This document shows positions 40,801-55,997 of a stretch of DNA of 64,000 nucleotides, in pieces (the first letter of the stretch is position 1; each line of letters starts with the position of its first letter). A model generated the notes under the pieces. It was not told the origin of the DNA. It ran no database searches and worked only from the letters and a program-made list of their open reading frames with translations. Source of the stretch: Aculops lycopersici (Eukaryota; Arthropoda; Arachnida; Trombidiformes; Eriophyidae); contig WNKI01000001.1 in assembly GCA_015350385.1 (NCBI GenBank), forward strand, positions 12,273,329 to 12,337,328. Direction: 5' to 3'. The position numbers and the translations under genes were made by a program.

Positions 40801-41212
40801 GCCGGCCAACTGCCATACCATGAGATTTTTATCATCACCGGCCGAGGCAAGGTACTTGCCGTGATTGGACCAACGGACGCAATTTATGCAGGCCAAGTGG
40901 TTGTCCATCTGGCACAACTTCTTCGGAACCTCATCCTTGCGCTCCTCTCGCGGGCTGAGGATGGGCGACATGTTCCAAATGATGACTCGACCACATTTTT
41001 CGGGACCTGTTAAGTGGATATGGAGAAATGTCAGGGTTAAACATCAATTCGCCACGAGGGGAGGGGAGAGGAGAGAATGGGTTGTAATTGTTGACTGGAG
41101 AACAATAATTACCTTGGCCACCAGTGGCGAATCTGCTTCCATCTGGATGAATATCGACAGAGAATATTGGGTTTCCATCGTGGCTCACCCAATTTGGTTT
41201 GAAAAATTTCAT
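37900..41212 (-). CDS. HIRA: Histone chaperone HIRA, two exons
   Basis: HIRA deposits histone H3.3-H4 independently of replication, together with UBN1 and CABIN1. Exon 1 is 41113..41212 and exon 2 is 37900..41006, joined at phase 1 over a 106-bp intron. The join reads FATGGQ-GPEKCGRVIIWNMSPIL, as in human HIRA. About 1,068 residues result. The N-terminus MKFFKPNWVSHDGNPIFSVDIHPDG starts a seven-blade WD propeller (LCQMDNHLACINCVRWSNHGKYLAS, CGGTTHVLRL, LVGHRKAVTCVRFNP). A B-domain-like RQIETLLPGGKRRITPLYI follows, then the C-terminal domain that binds CABIN1. A Ser/Thr/Asn-rich insert of about 100 residues (around 290-390) interrupts the propeller before CCVAVGSRDRSISVWL. Confidence 0.95.
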
Positions 41213-42851
41213 CAAGTTGGCTTGAGTTGGTTCTTTATAATGTTGAGCACTAGGATAATGTTACAGCATCAATAAAAATAACAACAACAATCGGGTGGTG
41301 GTAATGATGCGAGTGTTTGTTGGTGAGAGTGTCAATAACAGTAATGCTTTATATGTTTTTCGTTACTAGAATATATGTTTTGTATCTACTTTTCTGCAAA
41401 GTTCCATAGATAAATATCCGCTACTCATCTGTTGAAGACTCTTGCTCAAGATACCGGCTTAATCGCCCAGTCTTGCGACGGTTCAAATGTAATTGGTCCC
41501 CACTTTTACTAATAGATAGAAGCAAGGAGTAAAATAACAATCGCTTTGGAGATTGTTACATTCGAATTGAAGCAAAATAGTCGCGTGCGTACTCTTCAAA
41601 TTGTTTGGCCACTAATATCTTTCAGTCAAAGCTCATCGATAGCCCAAAATATTGGGGAGGCTAGAGTATTTTGATGTATTAATAGAATCTGTTTGAATAG
41701 TTTGAACATGAATAGTGAACAAAAATTAAATGCCATATCAATGTAATAAAATTTATTAATTTGCGATGCGTTTGATTTGACTCATATTCTCTCTTTCTTT
41801 CCTATCGCTCTGTCCGTTAGTCTCTTTCCTCATGTTGTTGTTCCTCTCGGATGAAAATAAACTCGCACCCGAGTGGCCGCTTCTGTTTCTCTTGTGTTTC
41901 TCTCAGGCGGTCGCGCATTACCGCGCGTTTTGTCTCATGCTTTGACTTGTGTTGGGCTAGCGAAGTGGGAGCAACGCCGCTATCGCTGGCCAGTTTGTTG
42001 CTTGGACGCGCGTTAACATCCGTCACCCACTCGCATATCCAAAAGCGCAGTTGGAGAGGTGCCACAATTTTGTGCAATCATTGGTTTCGATTTCGATTTC
42101 AATTTAACTTTCGCGCACTCGACCCCTGTGACCTAGAGGGAATTTTAAGCATCTTTCAGTCGTTCCAAATAAAACTTTGATCTCCTTCTTGAACGAGTCT
42201 TAGAATATGCAGTTTGCAAGCAGAAAATTTGCAAAAGAGTAAAATTTAAAATAGAGACGAAGAAACGGAGTGTTTTGGTTGGATCTCATTGTGGGTATCA
42301 GTTTAATTTGCGCTTGTGCTTAATTAAATTTAAATCTATTCGAATATAATAAATCTCCAGATTTTATGACGGGATTGACCTCGAGAGAGTTGACACCAAC
42401 TCTGCTTGGGTCTTTGTTGTGACGTAATAAAAATGAAAAAAGTTTCCTTTATACATGAAATGGGATCTATAACTTGAGTGATTGACGACATCAACATCAT
42501 CATCAGAATCATCATTCCTCTCTCACCTCAAGTGGCTAGCGAAATGCCGAGAAGCAAGCCACTAAATTTGGAGAGGAATGTTCGTTTACACAATGTCCTA
42601 TGTACATTTTTTTAAGTTCTACGTTTCGTAGTCGGCGTTATTTAGGCGACAACCGGATGTTGCCTAAAACTCGAGGCTCCCAAGATAGTTTTTGGAGTTT
42701 GACGGCCCTTAAAGTGCGCGATTGTAGGTGACAAGCAAGAAATTTGGCGCAAGACCCCAAAAAAGCGATGATCTAAAGTTAATCTGACGAATTGATCGAG
42801 TTGAGTGAACCTTCAAATACAATTCAAAGAGCAAACTCAAGCACCTAAAAA
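41213..42851. other. Intergenic region between HIRA and synaptotagmin
   Basis: HIRA promoter region and synaptotagmin 3' UTR. No gene is seen. Confidence 0.4.
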
Positions 42852-45961
<3,110 letters not shown>

Positions 45962-48807
45962 GGTTGCTTTTCTTTTATATAAAGATATTAAGTATTGCTT
46001 CTCTTGCGAGTTCTTGCTGCTGTTTGCTGGTCTGCTTCGTCTCTGTTGATATTATAATGATAGTAGTAGTAATAATAATAATAATACTAGTGCTAATGAT
46101 TTAGTTACACAGGTGATATTGCAATAATAATACTAATGATAGTAATAATCTCGACTTGAGTAAGCTTCTCCGGTTTTTGAAAGCTAAAATGTTTCAACAA
46201 CAATCAAAAAACATATCGATATCATCGGTGATTCCAGCTCCTGGTTCTGGTGGCTATTTTGGTAGAATCCCCAAGATTCCCGGTTTGCCTCTAGAATAAA
46301 AGTCGGCGACCCTTTTTCTGGTTGCCGTCGTCGTCTTGCTCTTTGTTTGCTGGACTTTTTAGAGTGCAAGTTGCCCTCGCTTCGCCTCTATGGTGAATAA
46401 ATAAACTGCTAACAACAATAGAGTTGATAATAAAATTTGAGTCACAAGTCAAAAATTCCATTCTCTTGAGGACGATAATAATGATAATAATAATAATAAT
46501 ATCAATAGAAACTTGTCTCCGATTTCGTGCTCGTAATCGTAATCGCAATCGTCGTAGTTGTCCTTTTCCTTGACTCGTGCTTAACTGGCTCAGCTGCAGC
46601 AAGTCTCCTGGTATTCGCTATGTTTGCAGCGTTGATAGTTGTGGTAGTGGTTGTGTTGGTGCCGATGCTGCTAGCGGCAGAGGCAGTGGAATAGGCCAAA
46701 GTATAGAAGCCGACGCACGCGCCACGAGCAGATAGCAGTCATTGCGTAAGCGACGAGCGAGCTAACTCCACTATCGAGGTCTCTTTCTCTCGCTCTGTGC
46801 TATATGCGTGCGCTATGTGCTCTTCTTTCTTGGCCCACCATTGAGAGTTACACCGACGCCAGTGCGGCACAACTGCTCAGAGTTGGCTCCGGTCGCTAGT
46901 GCGCGCAACGACAGGTAGTCAGCGAGGGGAAAAATACACACTCTCCCATAGAGCGAGCGAGTGCATAGCGGCGCTCGCACAAGACGCATCGGCAATTCAG
47001 CGCACGAGAAGCGTAGCGCTCGAGGTACCTAGCGGCGCCCGTCGGTAGAGCACGCGAAGCAGCAGCGGCGCCGGCGACTGCAGTGCCATTGACCAGCGAC
47101 TTTTGTATGCGCACCGACCGCTTTACTGTGCAACTTGGCGATGGAATACGATTACTGCGTGCGCGCACCACTGAGCCTCCCATAGTAAAACTTTGTACTC
47201 TACGTGTTTTCATCTAGAACCATTGGCCTCTGGTTATGGGAGAAGGAGACTCGCCGAGTGGCCGACATGCCTATGAGCTGCACAAAGAGAGACCACCGCT
47301 TTACACTGACAAACTTTTACACTTGCATTGAGGCCAAAGCGTTGTTTGGACGCCGCCACCACCAACGCTCCTGTGTCCGTTTGTTTGTGCCGTTCAGCTC
47401 CAACGAGAACGTCATTAGCAATGGGGTAGCCTGCGAGTCTGAGGCTCCGACATCCGCGCATCCGCTACATCAACACATAAGAGCAACGGTAGCAACCACC
47501 CAGCCAGCAAATCAGTAGCGCGAGATGACGGTGGCGGGTAGTCTCTTGCAGGCGAACCCAGTTGCTGGCCACTCAGCTCGTCGCTCGAGGCATCCAACGA
47601 GTCGTAGTTCGTCACTCGGATTGGCTTAACAGTCGGCCAGTTGGCCAAGCGGACGACTGGAGGGCGGAAACTGTACTAGTCGCTCACAAGTGACAGGCGC
47701 AACCACCTAGTTAGTCTAGCTATCTGGCTCATCGGCAGCGATTGTCAAGGTCGCGCAAGTCTGGAAACCAACGTGAACATTTCGGGTGATGCAAATGCAG
47801 GCTCAAATCTGATCAATGGATCCCAGGATCATATTCCTCTTGTTTCCATGGAGTGACGTACCCTCCCTCGCTCTCAGTTTCACTCGAATGGATGACAGTG
47901 ACGGGCGGGTTGGTCAGTCGATCTATCTACGACGCCGCGCCAATCCATTCGTGCGAGAGAAGCGCGCAAACTTTCGCCCTCCCAACGCATCACTTTGAAG
48001 TGGCAAAAGTGGAAGCGGAAGGAAGGTGTTTGAGGTGGCTTAGTGGCAAGCCGAAGTAGTCACACAACTCATTTCGTTGCGAGTAAAGTAAAGTCGAGTT
48101 GAGTTGAGTTGAGTTGTGCTCCGTTGTGTCGGCGGCGGATTAACCGCCTTGTAGGCGGCGCACGAACATTTCGGAGCTGAACCGGTTTAAGTGGCATCTT
48201 CGTTAGCACAGTTACGAGGCGGCAAGCCGAAAATGCAACCCTGTCCGCAATGCCCAGCTAATCCTGTCCACGGAAGCCGAGCTTCTCAGCACACTCTGCT
48301 CTCTCTCCCCCCGCATACACACAAACACACAAAGACTAAAGCGTAACGGCGCTAAGCGAGCAGTCCAATGATAGCGCCACAGACCATCAGACTGGTCAGC
48401 TCCGTGTGCAGTCTCCTCGGGCGTACAGGTGAGTTGCGGACTCGATGACCAGTACGGCTGCTTCATCCGTATCAGCGCCGACATCCCGAAATAACCTCCT
48501 TACCCTGTTGCTTTTCCGCATAGGTAGCGGCACCATCATCATCTTACCTGCCGGCCAATCTGCCTGACTGCTTGCCTGACTCACTCGATGCTCGACTTTC
48601 CCCTTTCCGATTGGCGCGACTTGGATGCGCACTTTTCGCCAAGTTAGCGAGCTCCAATTTTTTTATCGTCTCCAAGAGGAAACCAAACAGAAACAAATAC
48701 AATCCATCGAGCATTTAATATAAAGTATTATTATTCGAGAAACAACGAAAGTGACCGAGAAAAGAAGCTCAAGACCCAAGTGCCAAAAATTAGGAGCCAG
48801 TCAAGAT
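45962..48807. other. 2.8-kb intergenic region between divergent synaptotagmin and ALDH, no gene seen
   Basis: This holds promoters and probably 5' UTR exons of both neighbours (for example a donor-like CAGGTGAGT near 48427 on the plus strand). It includes ATA/AAT-rich microsatellite patches near 46060-46080 and 46480-46500. No open frame is convincing. Confidence 0.4.
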
Positions 48808-50430
48808 ATGACAGAGATGGCCAATCAATACGATCAGGTTATCGCCACCGCGAGACAAGCGTTTGCTAGTGGCCTAACCAAGAGCATACTTTTCAGGCGG
48901 GAGCAGCTGAAGAAGTTGTACAAGTTACTAAACGATAATGAGGCCGAATTTGTGGAGGCGCTAAAGAGTGACTTGAAGAAGCCAAGATTTGAGTCGATGA
49001 TGACGGAAGTTGACTTTGTGCTCAACGACATTCGCTCGGCGCTCCACAATTTAGACTCGTGGACGAAGCCCAAGTTTGTGGCCAAGTGTTTTGTAACCCT
49101 CGTTGACGACAACTACATCTACTACGAACCCTACGGAGTTGTGCTCGTACTCGGCGCTTGGAACTATCCCGTCCAGTTGGCCCTCTCGCCGGTTGTTGGC
49201 GCCATTGCAGCCGGAAATGCTTGCATCATCAAACCGTCGGAAATTGCTACCGCCACCGCGGCTCTCATCCGACGCCTACTGCCCATGTACCTGAACCGCG
49301 AGGCCTTCCACTGCATCCTAGGCGACGGCCGGTGCGCCCAAACTCTGGTGGCCTCGCCGCAGATCGATTACGTCTTCTTTACTGGCTCCAGCCAAATCGG
49401 ACGCCAAATCTACCAAACGGCCTCGAACAATCTCACCCCCTGTACCCTGGAAATGGGCGGCAAGTCGCCGGTGTACATTGACGAGGGCACTTACCTGGCC
49501 AAGAAGGGGGCTAGATTTAACCAATCGCTATTCCATACAACTGTCAAGCGCATCCTCTGGGGCAAGTTCCTAAACACTGGCCAAACTTGCGTCGCTCCCG
49601 ACTACGTTCTTTGCACAAGATTCATAGCGAACAAGTTCATGTTGGAGGCAACCAAGATCATTGGTCAGTTCTACGGCGAGTCGCCCATCAAGAACCAAGA
49701 CTATGGACGTATCGTAAGCTCGCGCCACTACCAAAGGCTCAGCTCTACGTTGAAGGCTCAACTCGAGCGCCACCAACAGAAGAGACTGGTAGCTGCCGAC
49801 GGAGCTCCCGGCGAGACTCTATCGCTTATCGGAGGAAACTACTGTGTCGATCCACTAGGCGGCTACTATATTGAGCCAACAGTTATAATCTGCTCCAGTT
49901 TTAACGACGATCCACTAATGCAATCCGAGATATTTGGCCCCATACTTCCGCTCGTCCCGGTGACAGGCGAACTCGAGGCGATCGCAAACATCAACTCGCG
50001 CGACAAGCCGCTCTCAATGTATTTGTTTACAAAGAGACAAAAGGTGATTGAAAAGTTCCGCGAGGAAACATCAAGCGGCTCAATTTGCATCAACGACACT
50101 GTCTTACATCTAGCCGCCGAGGCGCTCCCCTTCGGTGGCGTCGGTAAGTCGGGCATTGGGGCCTACCACGGAAAGCATAGCTTCAAGACTTTCTCCCACC
50201 AAAAGGCTGTCCTTGGTCGCGGCTTCAACCCCATAATCGAATGGGTGGCCAAGAAACGCTACCCTCCTTACTCGGAAAACCATCTCATGCGCATGCTAAG
50301 ACTGCTCAAGCGAAGATCGTTCCCAATTTCAATCTCATCACGCGACATCTTCGGTTTAATGTGCTTTCTACTTGGCGTCCTCCTCTGCTACTTGCACATG
50401 AGTTTCGATAGGTCGCCTAGGATATTCTAG
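48808..50430 (+). CDS. ALDH3A2: Fatty aldehyde dehydrogenase, ALDH3 class, tail-anchored
   Basis: This NAD-dependent enzyme oxidises long-chain fatty aldehydes at the ER membrane. The product is 540 residues from the ATG at 48808; the open frame upstream starts only with GTG. Typical blocks are LKKLYKLLNDNEAEFVEAL, YGVVLVLGAWNYPVQLALSP (Rossmann), IIKPSE, FFTGSSQIGR, the general-base glutamate in LEMGGKSP, the catalytic cysteine in GQTCVAPDY, EIFGPILPLVP and LPFGGVGKSGIGAYHGKHSF. A C-terminal hydrophobic helix IFGLMCFLLGVLLCYLHM (about 512-530) matches the ER anchor of ALDH3A2. About 12 extra residues lie between SPVYIDEG and RILWGK relative to the human protein. It is a single exon; AATAAA lies at 50495. 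Confidence 0.93.
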   Translation: MTEMANQYDQVIATARQAFASGLTKSILFRREQLKKLYKLLNDNEAEFVEALKSDLKKPRFESMMTEVDFVLNDIRSALHNLDSWTKPKFVAKCFVTLVDDNYIYYEPYGVVLVLGAWNYPVQLALSPVVGAIAAGNACIIKPSEIATATAALIRRLLPMYLNREAFHCILGDGRCAQTLVASPQIDYVFFTGSSQIGRQIYQTASNNLTPCTLEMGGKSPVYIDEGTYLAKKGARFNQSLFHTTVKRILWGKFLNTGQTCVAPDYVLCTRFIANKFMLEATKIIGQFYGESPIKNQDYGRIVSSRHYQRLSSTLKAQLERHQQKRLVAADGAPGETLSLIGGNYCVDPLGGYYIEPTVIICSSFNDDPLMQSEIFGPILPLVPVTGELEAIANINSRDKPLSMYLFTKRQKVIEKFREETSSGSICINDTVLHLAAEALPFGGVGKSGIGAYHGKHSFKTFSHQKAVLGRGFNPIIEWVAKKRYPPYSENHLMRMLRLLKRRSFPISISSRDIFGLMCFLLGVLLCYLHMSFDRSPRIF

Positions 50431-51369
50431 CCTCAAAGAACCCGAACAACTTCACCATCCAACCCTATCCCAATATACATTATACTTCGAGCGAAATAAA
50501 CATTCTAATTTAGTTGCTGCTGCTGCGTCAGCGGCGCTAGCGGTAGCGACGACGACGAGCTGTCTGTTCTTGTCAACCTCAACTTCCTGTACATTTACTC
50601 TTCTAACAGATTAATAATCAGCCATGTGGCAGATCATTTCACTAATTTTTCATCCAATCGACTGCTAATGTCAAGTTGGATACTATGAAATATGAGGCTA
50701 TCCATTCAATCACCGGGTCACATCTGTCAAAGTCGATGAATTTGTACGCTGTTAATGTCGCGACTTGGGTAAGATTTTAGTTTGTAGCTCAAGAGTTAGC
50801 AAGTCTAGACGAAAAATAAGTAAGAAGATGAGCCGGAATGGAATTTTTTATCAATGAAAGTCTTGTCAAAGATCTCGAAAAGCGTAAAAAGACAATGAAC
50901 ACATGGAAATTAGAAATAGAATTTATTTGATATGGCATTTTATTAGCAACTTTGGCTCGGACGTGAATGAGCGTAAACCTACTCAGCGTATCAGAATATT
51001 CATGAAAAATTAGACAATCCATATGGAGCCACATCATAAAGAGGTGCGCTAAATATTTGTCTTGTGATCGGCTAGTAAGATAGGTTTTGAGAGACACTAT
51101 CGAGGGTCGCGTAGATTAGCTCAAAGATGATGAGAGTGTATCCAAGTGTATTATAACTAGGAAGACGTTTCTTCTAGGAGGAAATTATATCTTAACATTT
51201 ACAACAATCACATAAGTCTCCTTCATTGGCACCTTAGAAATTTAGTGTAATCTATTAGGCCCCTAACTTCTTTTGTCAACAACAGCTTGCCTGTCCATCA
51301 CAACTATTAGTTAATTTTAGACCGACATATCTGATCTCACCTGGCTGGTGATGGCGCTTGTATTTCAAT
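50431..51369. other. Intergenic region between ALDH and HAPSTR1, no gene seen
   Basis: 3' UTRs of two convergent genes. The ALDH poly-A signal AATAAA is at 50495-50500. Nothing else is supported. Confidence 0.4.
50495..50500 (+). promoter_or_regulatory. Polyadenylation signal AATAAA of the ALDH gene
   Basis: Canonical hexamer about 65 bases past the stop codon. Confidence 0.55.
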
Positions 51370-52308
51370 CTATTCTCTAAGGCGTTTGATGTAGCCGCCC
51401 CCTTGTGAGGAACACGATCTCTTCTTGGAACCAACATGCCGTTGATATTCCTCAGTAAGGAACTGATTCAACTCAAGTCGCTGCTCATCCTCATTTGCAT
51501 GATTTACTGGTGCGGGCCGACCGGCGGCGTATCCTGAATTGGTGTTAGTTTTCCTTGCCTGGCTAGATTTGATTCCTCTAATTGAAGTTGGTTGAGCAAG
51601 AGCAGATTGAAAGGTGAGTAGATCATCATCGTTATTGCTAAGTAATATTTGCAGGTTGTTGTTCTGTTGCTGTTGTTGTTGTTGGGGCGACTGTGTTAAC
51701 TGATTGTGTTGCTGCTGAAATTGATTTTGACTTGGTTGCCGGTGCAGCGAAGATTGTTGTTGTTGGTGTTGGCCGAAGTGCATCGAATCCTGGGCTTGCA
51801 TTGGAGCTTCCTCACAGTCCAAATTGATCTGGTTGACTGCTAGGATTGAGGCAACATTGTTAGGCAGCTGGCTTTGGCTAAAGTCATCGCTGGACACATT
51901 GGCGGTTGAGGCCGAGAAACTGGAGGTGGGGTGGATTTGTGGTTGAAGCTGTTTGCTCGGACTACTCCTCTGTTGCTTCCTAAGCATTCGCTGGATCTCC
52001 CGACACTTCTTTCGTCTGCCCGCCTGGTAGCCGATACGAGCAAAGCGGCGCTGCGACTCGATACAATCCTTGTAGAGAGTGGTCAGATTGCTAGCCGCAT
52101 GCTGGAAAGGCACCCAGGGCGAAACGTTGGGTTGGGCGCGGTCCTTGTAAAGTTTAGTGATACAACAGGCCGCATTCTGGAAGGAGGTCCAGAGTTGTTG
52201 GTTTCGAAGACGTTGTTCGGTGTCGATTCGCTCGTCCAATGAGTCCTGATCCTCGTTGTCCGTGACAAACTCAGACGCCTGGAGGTCGTCCAGTTCGTCG
52301 ATATTCAT
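51370..52308 (-). CDS. HAPSTR1: HAPSTR1 / C16orf72 orthologue (HUWE1-associated stress protein)
   Basis: HAPSTR1 (also TAPR1 or C16orf72) works with the ubiquitin ligase HUWE1 in stress and p53 responses. The 312-residue product carries the diagnostic block LWTSFQNAACCITKLYKDR...WVPFQHAASNLTTLYKDCIESQRR (about 39-88); human reads LWHCFQNSACCITQLYKDR...WVPFQNAATAVTNLYKES. Basic residues RRKKCREIQRMLRKQQR follow, corresponding to the human nuclear-type signal. The middle is Gln/Asn-rich and species-specific. The C-terminus LNQFLTEEYQRHVGSKKRS parallels LNTFISEEMALHLDNGGTRKR. It is one exon from the ATG at 52308. Confidence 0.9.
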   Translation of the reverse strand: MNIDELDDLQASEFVTDNEDQDSLDERIDTEQRLRNQQLWTSFQNAACCITKLYKDRAQPNVSPWVPFQHAASNLTTLYKDCIESQRRFARIGYQAGRRKKCREIQRMLRKQQRSSPSKQLQPQIHPTSSFSASTANVSSDDFSQSQLPNNVASILAVNQINLDCEEAPMQAQDSMHFGQHQQQQSSLHRQPSQNQFQQQHNQLTQSPQQQQQQQNNNLQILLSNNDDDLLTFQSALAQPTSIRGIKSSQARKTNTNSGYAAGRPAPVNHANEDEQRLELNQFLTEEYQRHVGSKKRSCSSQGGGYIKRLRE

Positions 52309-53729
52309 TCTCTATGTGCTAAATCTATTGGAGATCGTCCAGGTATATGATAATGTGAAGAGTCGTTTTTCAATATACAATAAGCTGGCCGGATTCGCCA
52401 GACGCTTGTTGGGTGTAAGTTGGATAATGAATGCTCTGAATTTATAATGCTCCTCTTTTCATCAAAAGGTTTGAGGTGCTTAGCTCAATATTATGCTCTC
52501 TACCAATACACTTGTTAGCGTGGTCTTGTTCGCCTTGTTTTTCTCTCTTTCTCTCTGTTTCTCCTCAGTCCTCTTGTTGGTATCCAAAATTTGAGGCGCC
52601 GCTCTATGCTGGAGCTTTGCAATTTTATTAGCCAATAAGTCGGCTTTTGTTGGTCGAATTCTGTCGCCCTCTTAGTTAATATTCTCGAGGGTTAGGGAAA
52701 CTTATCTCTACGTAGACTTGATCTTGGAAATGGGTTTATTAATACAAGCTGTCTACTTAAACTCGACTAAATTCGGGCTTCTCAACACTAGAGATCCTCC
52801 AAGTGCAGTGAACAGCGCAGCAGCAGCGAACGTAAGAAAAGCAGGCGAACACACAGAGAGAAGGAGAGATAAATTTCAGGAAGGCGAATACAGGGTACAG
52901 AATGCAGCGAGTAGACGCAGACTAGCAAAGGCGCAAGCAGCGACAACTCGCTGGCTGACTGACTGCTTGGCTGTGAGAGTGTGTTGTGCGCTAACACTGC
53001 AGGCAGGCTAACGCCACTCTCTGCCTGCCAGTGCAAGGGAAGCTTTCAATTTTTGAGCTGCCATTGGTCTGTGTGTTGTTTTGTTGTGTTTTGGTTGCTG
53101 GTTTGTTCGTCAACAAACAAAGTGTACAGAAAGCAAACTGTGTGTCTGTGCGTTCGTATGCCAGAGTGCCATTGCAGGCGCAACACATAACAACGCGCGT
53201 AGCTGCATGCCTTTGGCAAGCTGCAACGCCAAGCGCGATGAGCTAGCCAGACATTTGGTCGATTGCTCTCTTGTTGCCGAGCCAAATCTGCTTGCGAGTT
53301 CTACCGAGTACGTAGGTAATGGCAATCTCGTTCATGGGAGCGTAATAATTCTAGCCCCTCGTAATGTCGGCTACGAGCCTCAAGCGAGAGAGTCGGTCGA
53401 TACACTTAGTCGCAGGGAAGACAGGACTATCATTTACGTCCGAAGTTCTGAGGATAAGAGCGTTGCATAAAATGAGGTACGGAAGAAGGGGAAACATGGG
53501 AAGATAAGGTATGAGCTCTCCTTTTGATGATATATTCAATGGCTCAATTGAAGTAGAGTTAAAGTTTAATAATTCATCAAAATGGTGATTTGTGATGTGA
53601 TGCGGGCTGACGATTTGGAATCCTGTTTGTGTTATTTGGTATATAACTAACTTCTCGCTTTTGATTTCTATATCTCTTGAACAATCTACACTTTCTCGGT
53701 TCTCTAGTTAGTAAGAAGAACGACAGTCA
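52309..53729. other. Intergenic region between HAPSTR1 and p66, no gene seen
   Basis: HAPSTR1 promoter and p66 3' UTR. An imperfect inverted repeat near 52995-53035 (arms around CACTGCAGGCAGGC and GCCTGCCAGTG) is present. Open frames on both strands here are short and unrecognised. Confidence 0.4.
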
Positions 53730-55029
53730 TCATCGTTTGTTGAACATATTCATGGTCAGTTGGTTCATTAAAATAGCCGCAATCTGGGTGATTTGATTGT
53801 TGTTATTGTTGTTGCTTGTGTTGCTCGCATTACTTGTAAGGGGTTGTTGTGGTGGTGGCGGCGGCGGCGCCGGTTGCTGTGGACTAATGAGAGAGGCCAG
53901 TGCGCTGAATTGAGGGTTCATTTGCAGCAAAGAAGCCAAGGCGGTCGGGTTTAGTCCGGCTAGTGGGTTTGAGTTGACGCCCAGATTGGGCACTACATTT
54001 GCCGTCAAGCTTGTGGGTGTTCTCGAGTTATTTTGCTGTAGACTGACGGCGTTAAGGGGAGATGCGTTGACTCGGGGCCAAGCATGAGAGTTACTCGATG
54101 TCGTGATGCTAGCGCTAGAGTTTCGTTGCTGGTGATGAGATGCTGGTTGCAATAGAGAATGTTTCTGTTGTGGCGGTGTCGTCTGGTTCATGGTTGTGAC
54201 TGGACTTGGAGTCGAGACAACACTGGCCGCCTCGGCCATGATCCTCTGGTCCATCTCTTGCTCCTGCTTGGCCGCCTTGACCAAAACAGACTTGATACGA
54301 TTTGCTTGATTGTTCTTAATTGATTTCTTGACATGATTGCCGACACAATTCTCACAAACCGCATTGGAGCGCTTCCAAGACCAGGAGGGAGTAAAGTCGG
54401 TGCCACACGTGGAACACTCGTATGGTTTCTCTAAAGGCTGAATGTCGAGCGGATTCTTAGTGTCAGTCAAATAGTCAACGCAAGCCTCCAGTCCGACATA
54501 ATAAACAAACTCAAAATTATTAGCATTGGGTATAAAGTCGATACCAACTTGGATTTGCTTTTGAGGCAGTTGCATAAGAGTTTGCTCTAGTTGCTTCTGG
54601 ATTGCCGACTTGGCTGCGGCTCGTTTCTGGATCAACATCTGAGCAGCTTGTGACTTGTTGTAAGGTGATTGCTGCGCCGGTGATTGTTGTTGGCGTCCTC
54701 TCGAGCCCGAGTTGGACAGGTTGTTGTTGGAGTTCATCAGTAGCGACTGCTGGCCAGCCAGTCCGCCTCTCATATCCTGAACAACATTTGGTGGTGTAGT
54801 AATCGGTTGGCGTGATAAGTTGCCAACGTGAGGCGAGGTGATGCCCACGGCTCTCTTGTTTTGCGGTGTGTTTAAGTTGGGAAAGTTGCCAAGTTGACCG
54901 GCTTGATTGACGAGCTTGGACTGTGCCTGTTGTTGCATGAGTGTCTGTGCAATTTGCTTTTGTATATCTTTAGAGGGTTTAAAATTAGGTCGCTTATTTT
55001 GTTGTAGCTGTTGTTGTTGTTGTTGTTGC

Positions 55030-55060
<31 letters not shown>

Positions 55061-55997
55061 TTAGGAAGAGTTCAGCAGCCGCTTGGCCAAACCCAGCGAG
55101 CCCATCGAGTTGAGGTGCATTAGATTGTTGTTGCCCACGACGCTGGTTGTTCGAGGAGGTACCTGGTGATGCCGTAACCGCTGTCAAAGCAGCCATCTGA
55201 CTCATAAGAGATTGCGTGCCTAGACTGCTCATCATGGCTTGAACCACATTTGGTGGCGTGGTGATGGGCGGCCTCGAGAGATTGCCCACATGTGGAGGTG
55301 CAATACCGACAGGCGGCGGGTACCGAGCTTGTTGCGGTGGAGGGTTCCAGAGGGTGTTGACCTTGGGTCTCTGGTGGGCATGTGCTGGAGTTTGGTTCAG
55401 GGACGATTGGTGGGCGTGGGCGGCAACGGCCGCTAACTGCTGAGACATAGACGAGTTGGAGAGGGAGTTGCGAAGATTGGATGAGGTAGATTGGTTGCCG
55501 GCACCAAGTTGCTGATTCGGGTGCATCTGCGACTGATGGCCAGCGGGTCGGAGCTTCTTGTTCATCTGTGAACTCATTGCTGAGGCGTTAGTGTTGTAGT
55601 TATTACTTAGGTTGTTGTTGTTGCTGCTGCTATTGTGATTATTATTCAGGTGACTCGCACCATGGGCATTCGTGGGCGTGCTGTTGCTGATGTTTGGCGT
55701 TGAGTTTGCTTGCGGCGGGGGCCTCGTTTGGGATTGTCTAATTTTCTTCATCAGGACTAGCCGATGTTCCTCGTTGACCAATTTGGCCCTGAGCCGCTTG
55801 ATTCGCGTTTGTCTGTCAAGATCATCGCCACTATTTTCTTCGGATGCAGGTGTTGTTCTCTTGGAAGCCGGCACTGGTTCAGCCTCCGCCTTTGGTTGAG
55901 GTGGTGGTGAAGGAGGAGGAGGAGTTGTGGACAGTGTCGCCGGCGGCTTCGTTTCTTCGAGGGTGGGACAAGTGTCTGTAGGGCTGGTGGTGGTCAT
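53730..55997 (-). CDS. GATAD2: Transcriptional repressor p66 / GATAD2 (NuRD subunit)
   Basis: p66 bridges MBD2/3 and CHD4 in the NuRD remodelling and deacetylase complex. The 755-residue, single-exon product has the conserved CR1 coiled coil that binds MBD (about 60-90: DRQTRIKRLRAKLVNEEHRL, then VLMKKIRQSQ). It has a GATA-type zinc finger at about 526-560 (YECSTCGTDFTPSWSW, then VCENC) with cysteines 528, 531, 548 and 551. The helix LEQTLMQLPQK precedes the finger. The remainder is Asn/Gln/Ser/Pro-rich, with a polyQ run at about 315-330. A segment HVGNLSRxPITTPPNVVQ occurs twice (about 236-253 and 390-407). The start is the ATG at 55997. Two vertebrate paralogues (A and B) exist; arthropods have one. 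Confidence 0.93.
55019..55057. repeat. Glutamine-codon repeat (TTG/CTG on the plus strand) in p66
   Basis: A mixed TTG/CTG trinucleotide run encodes the polyQ tract of p66 on the minus strand. Confidence 0.7.
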
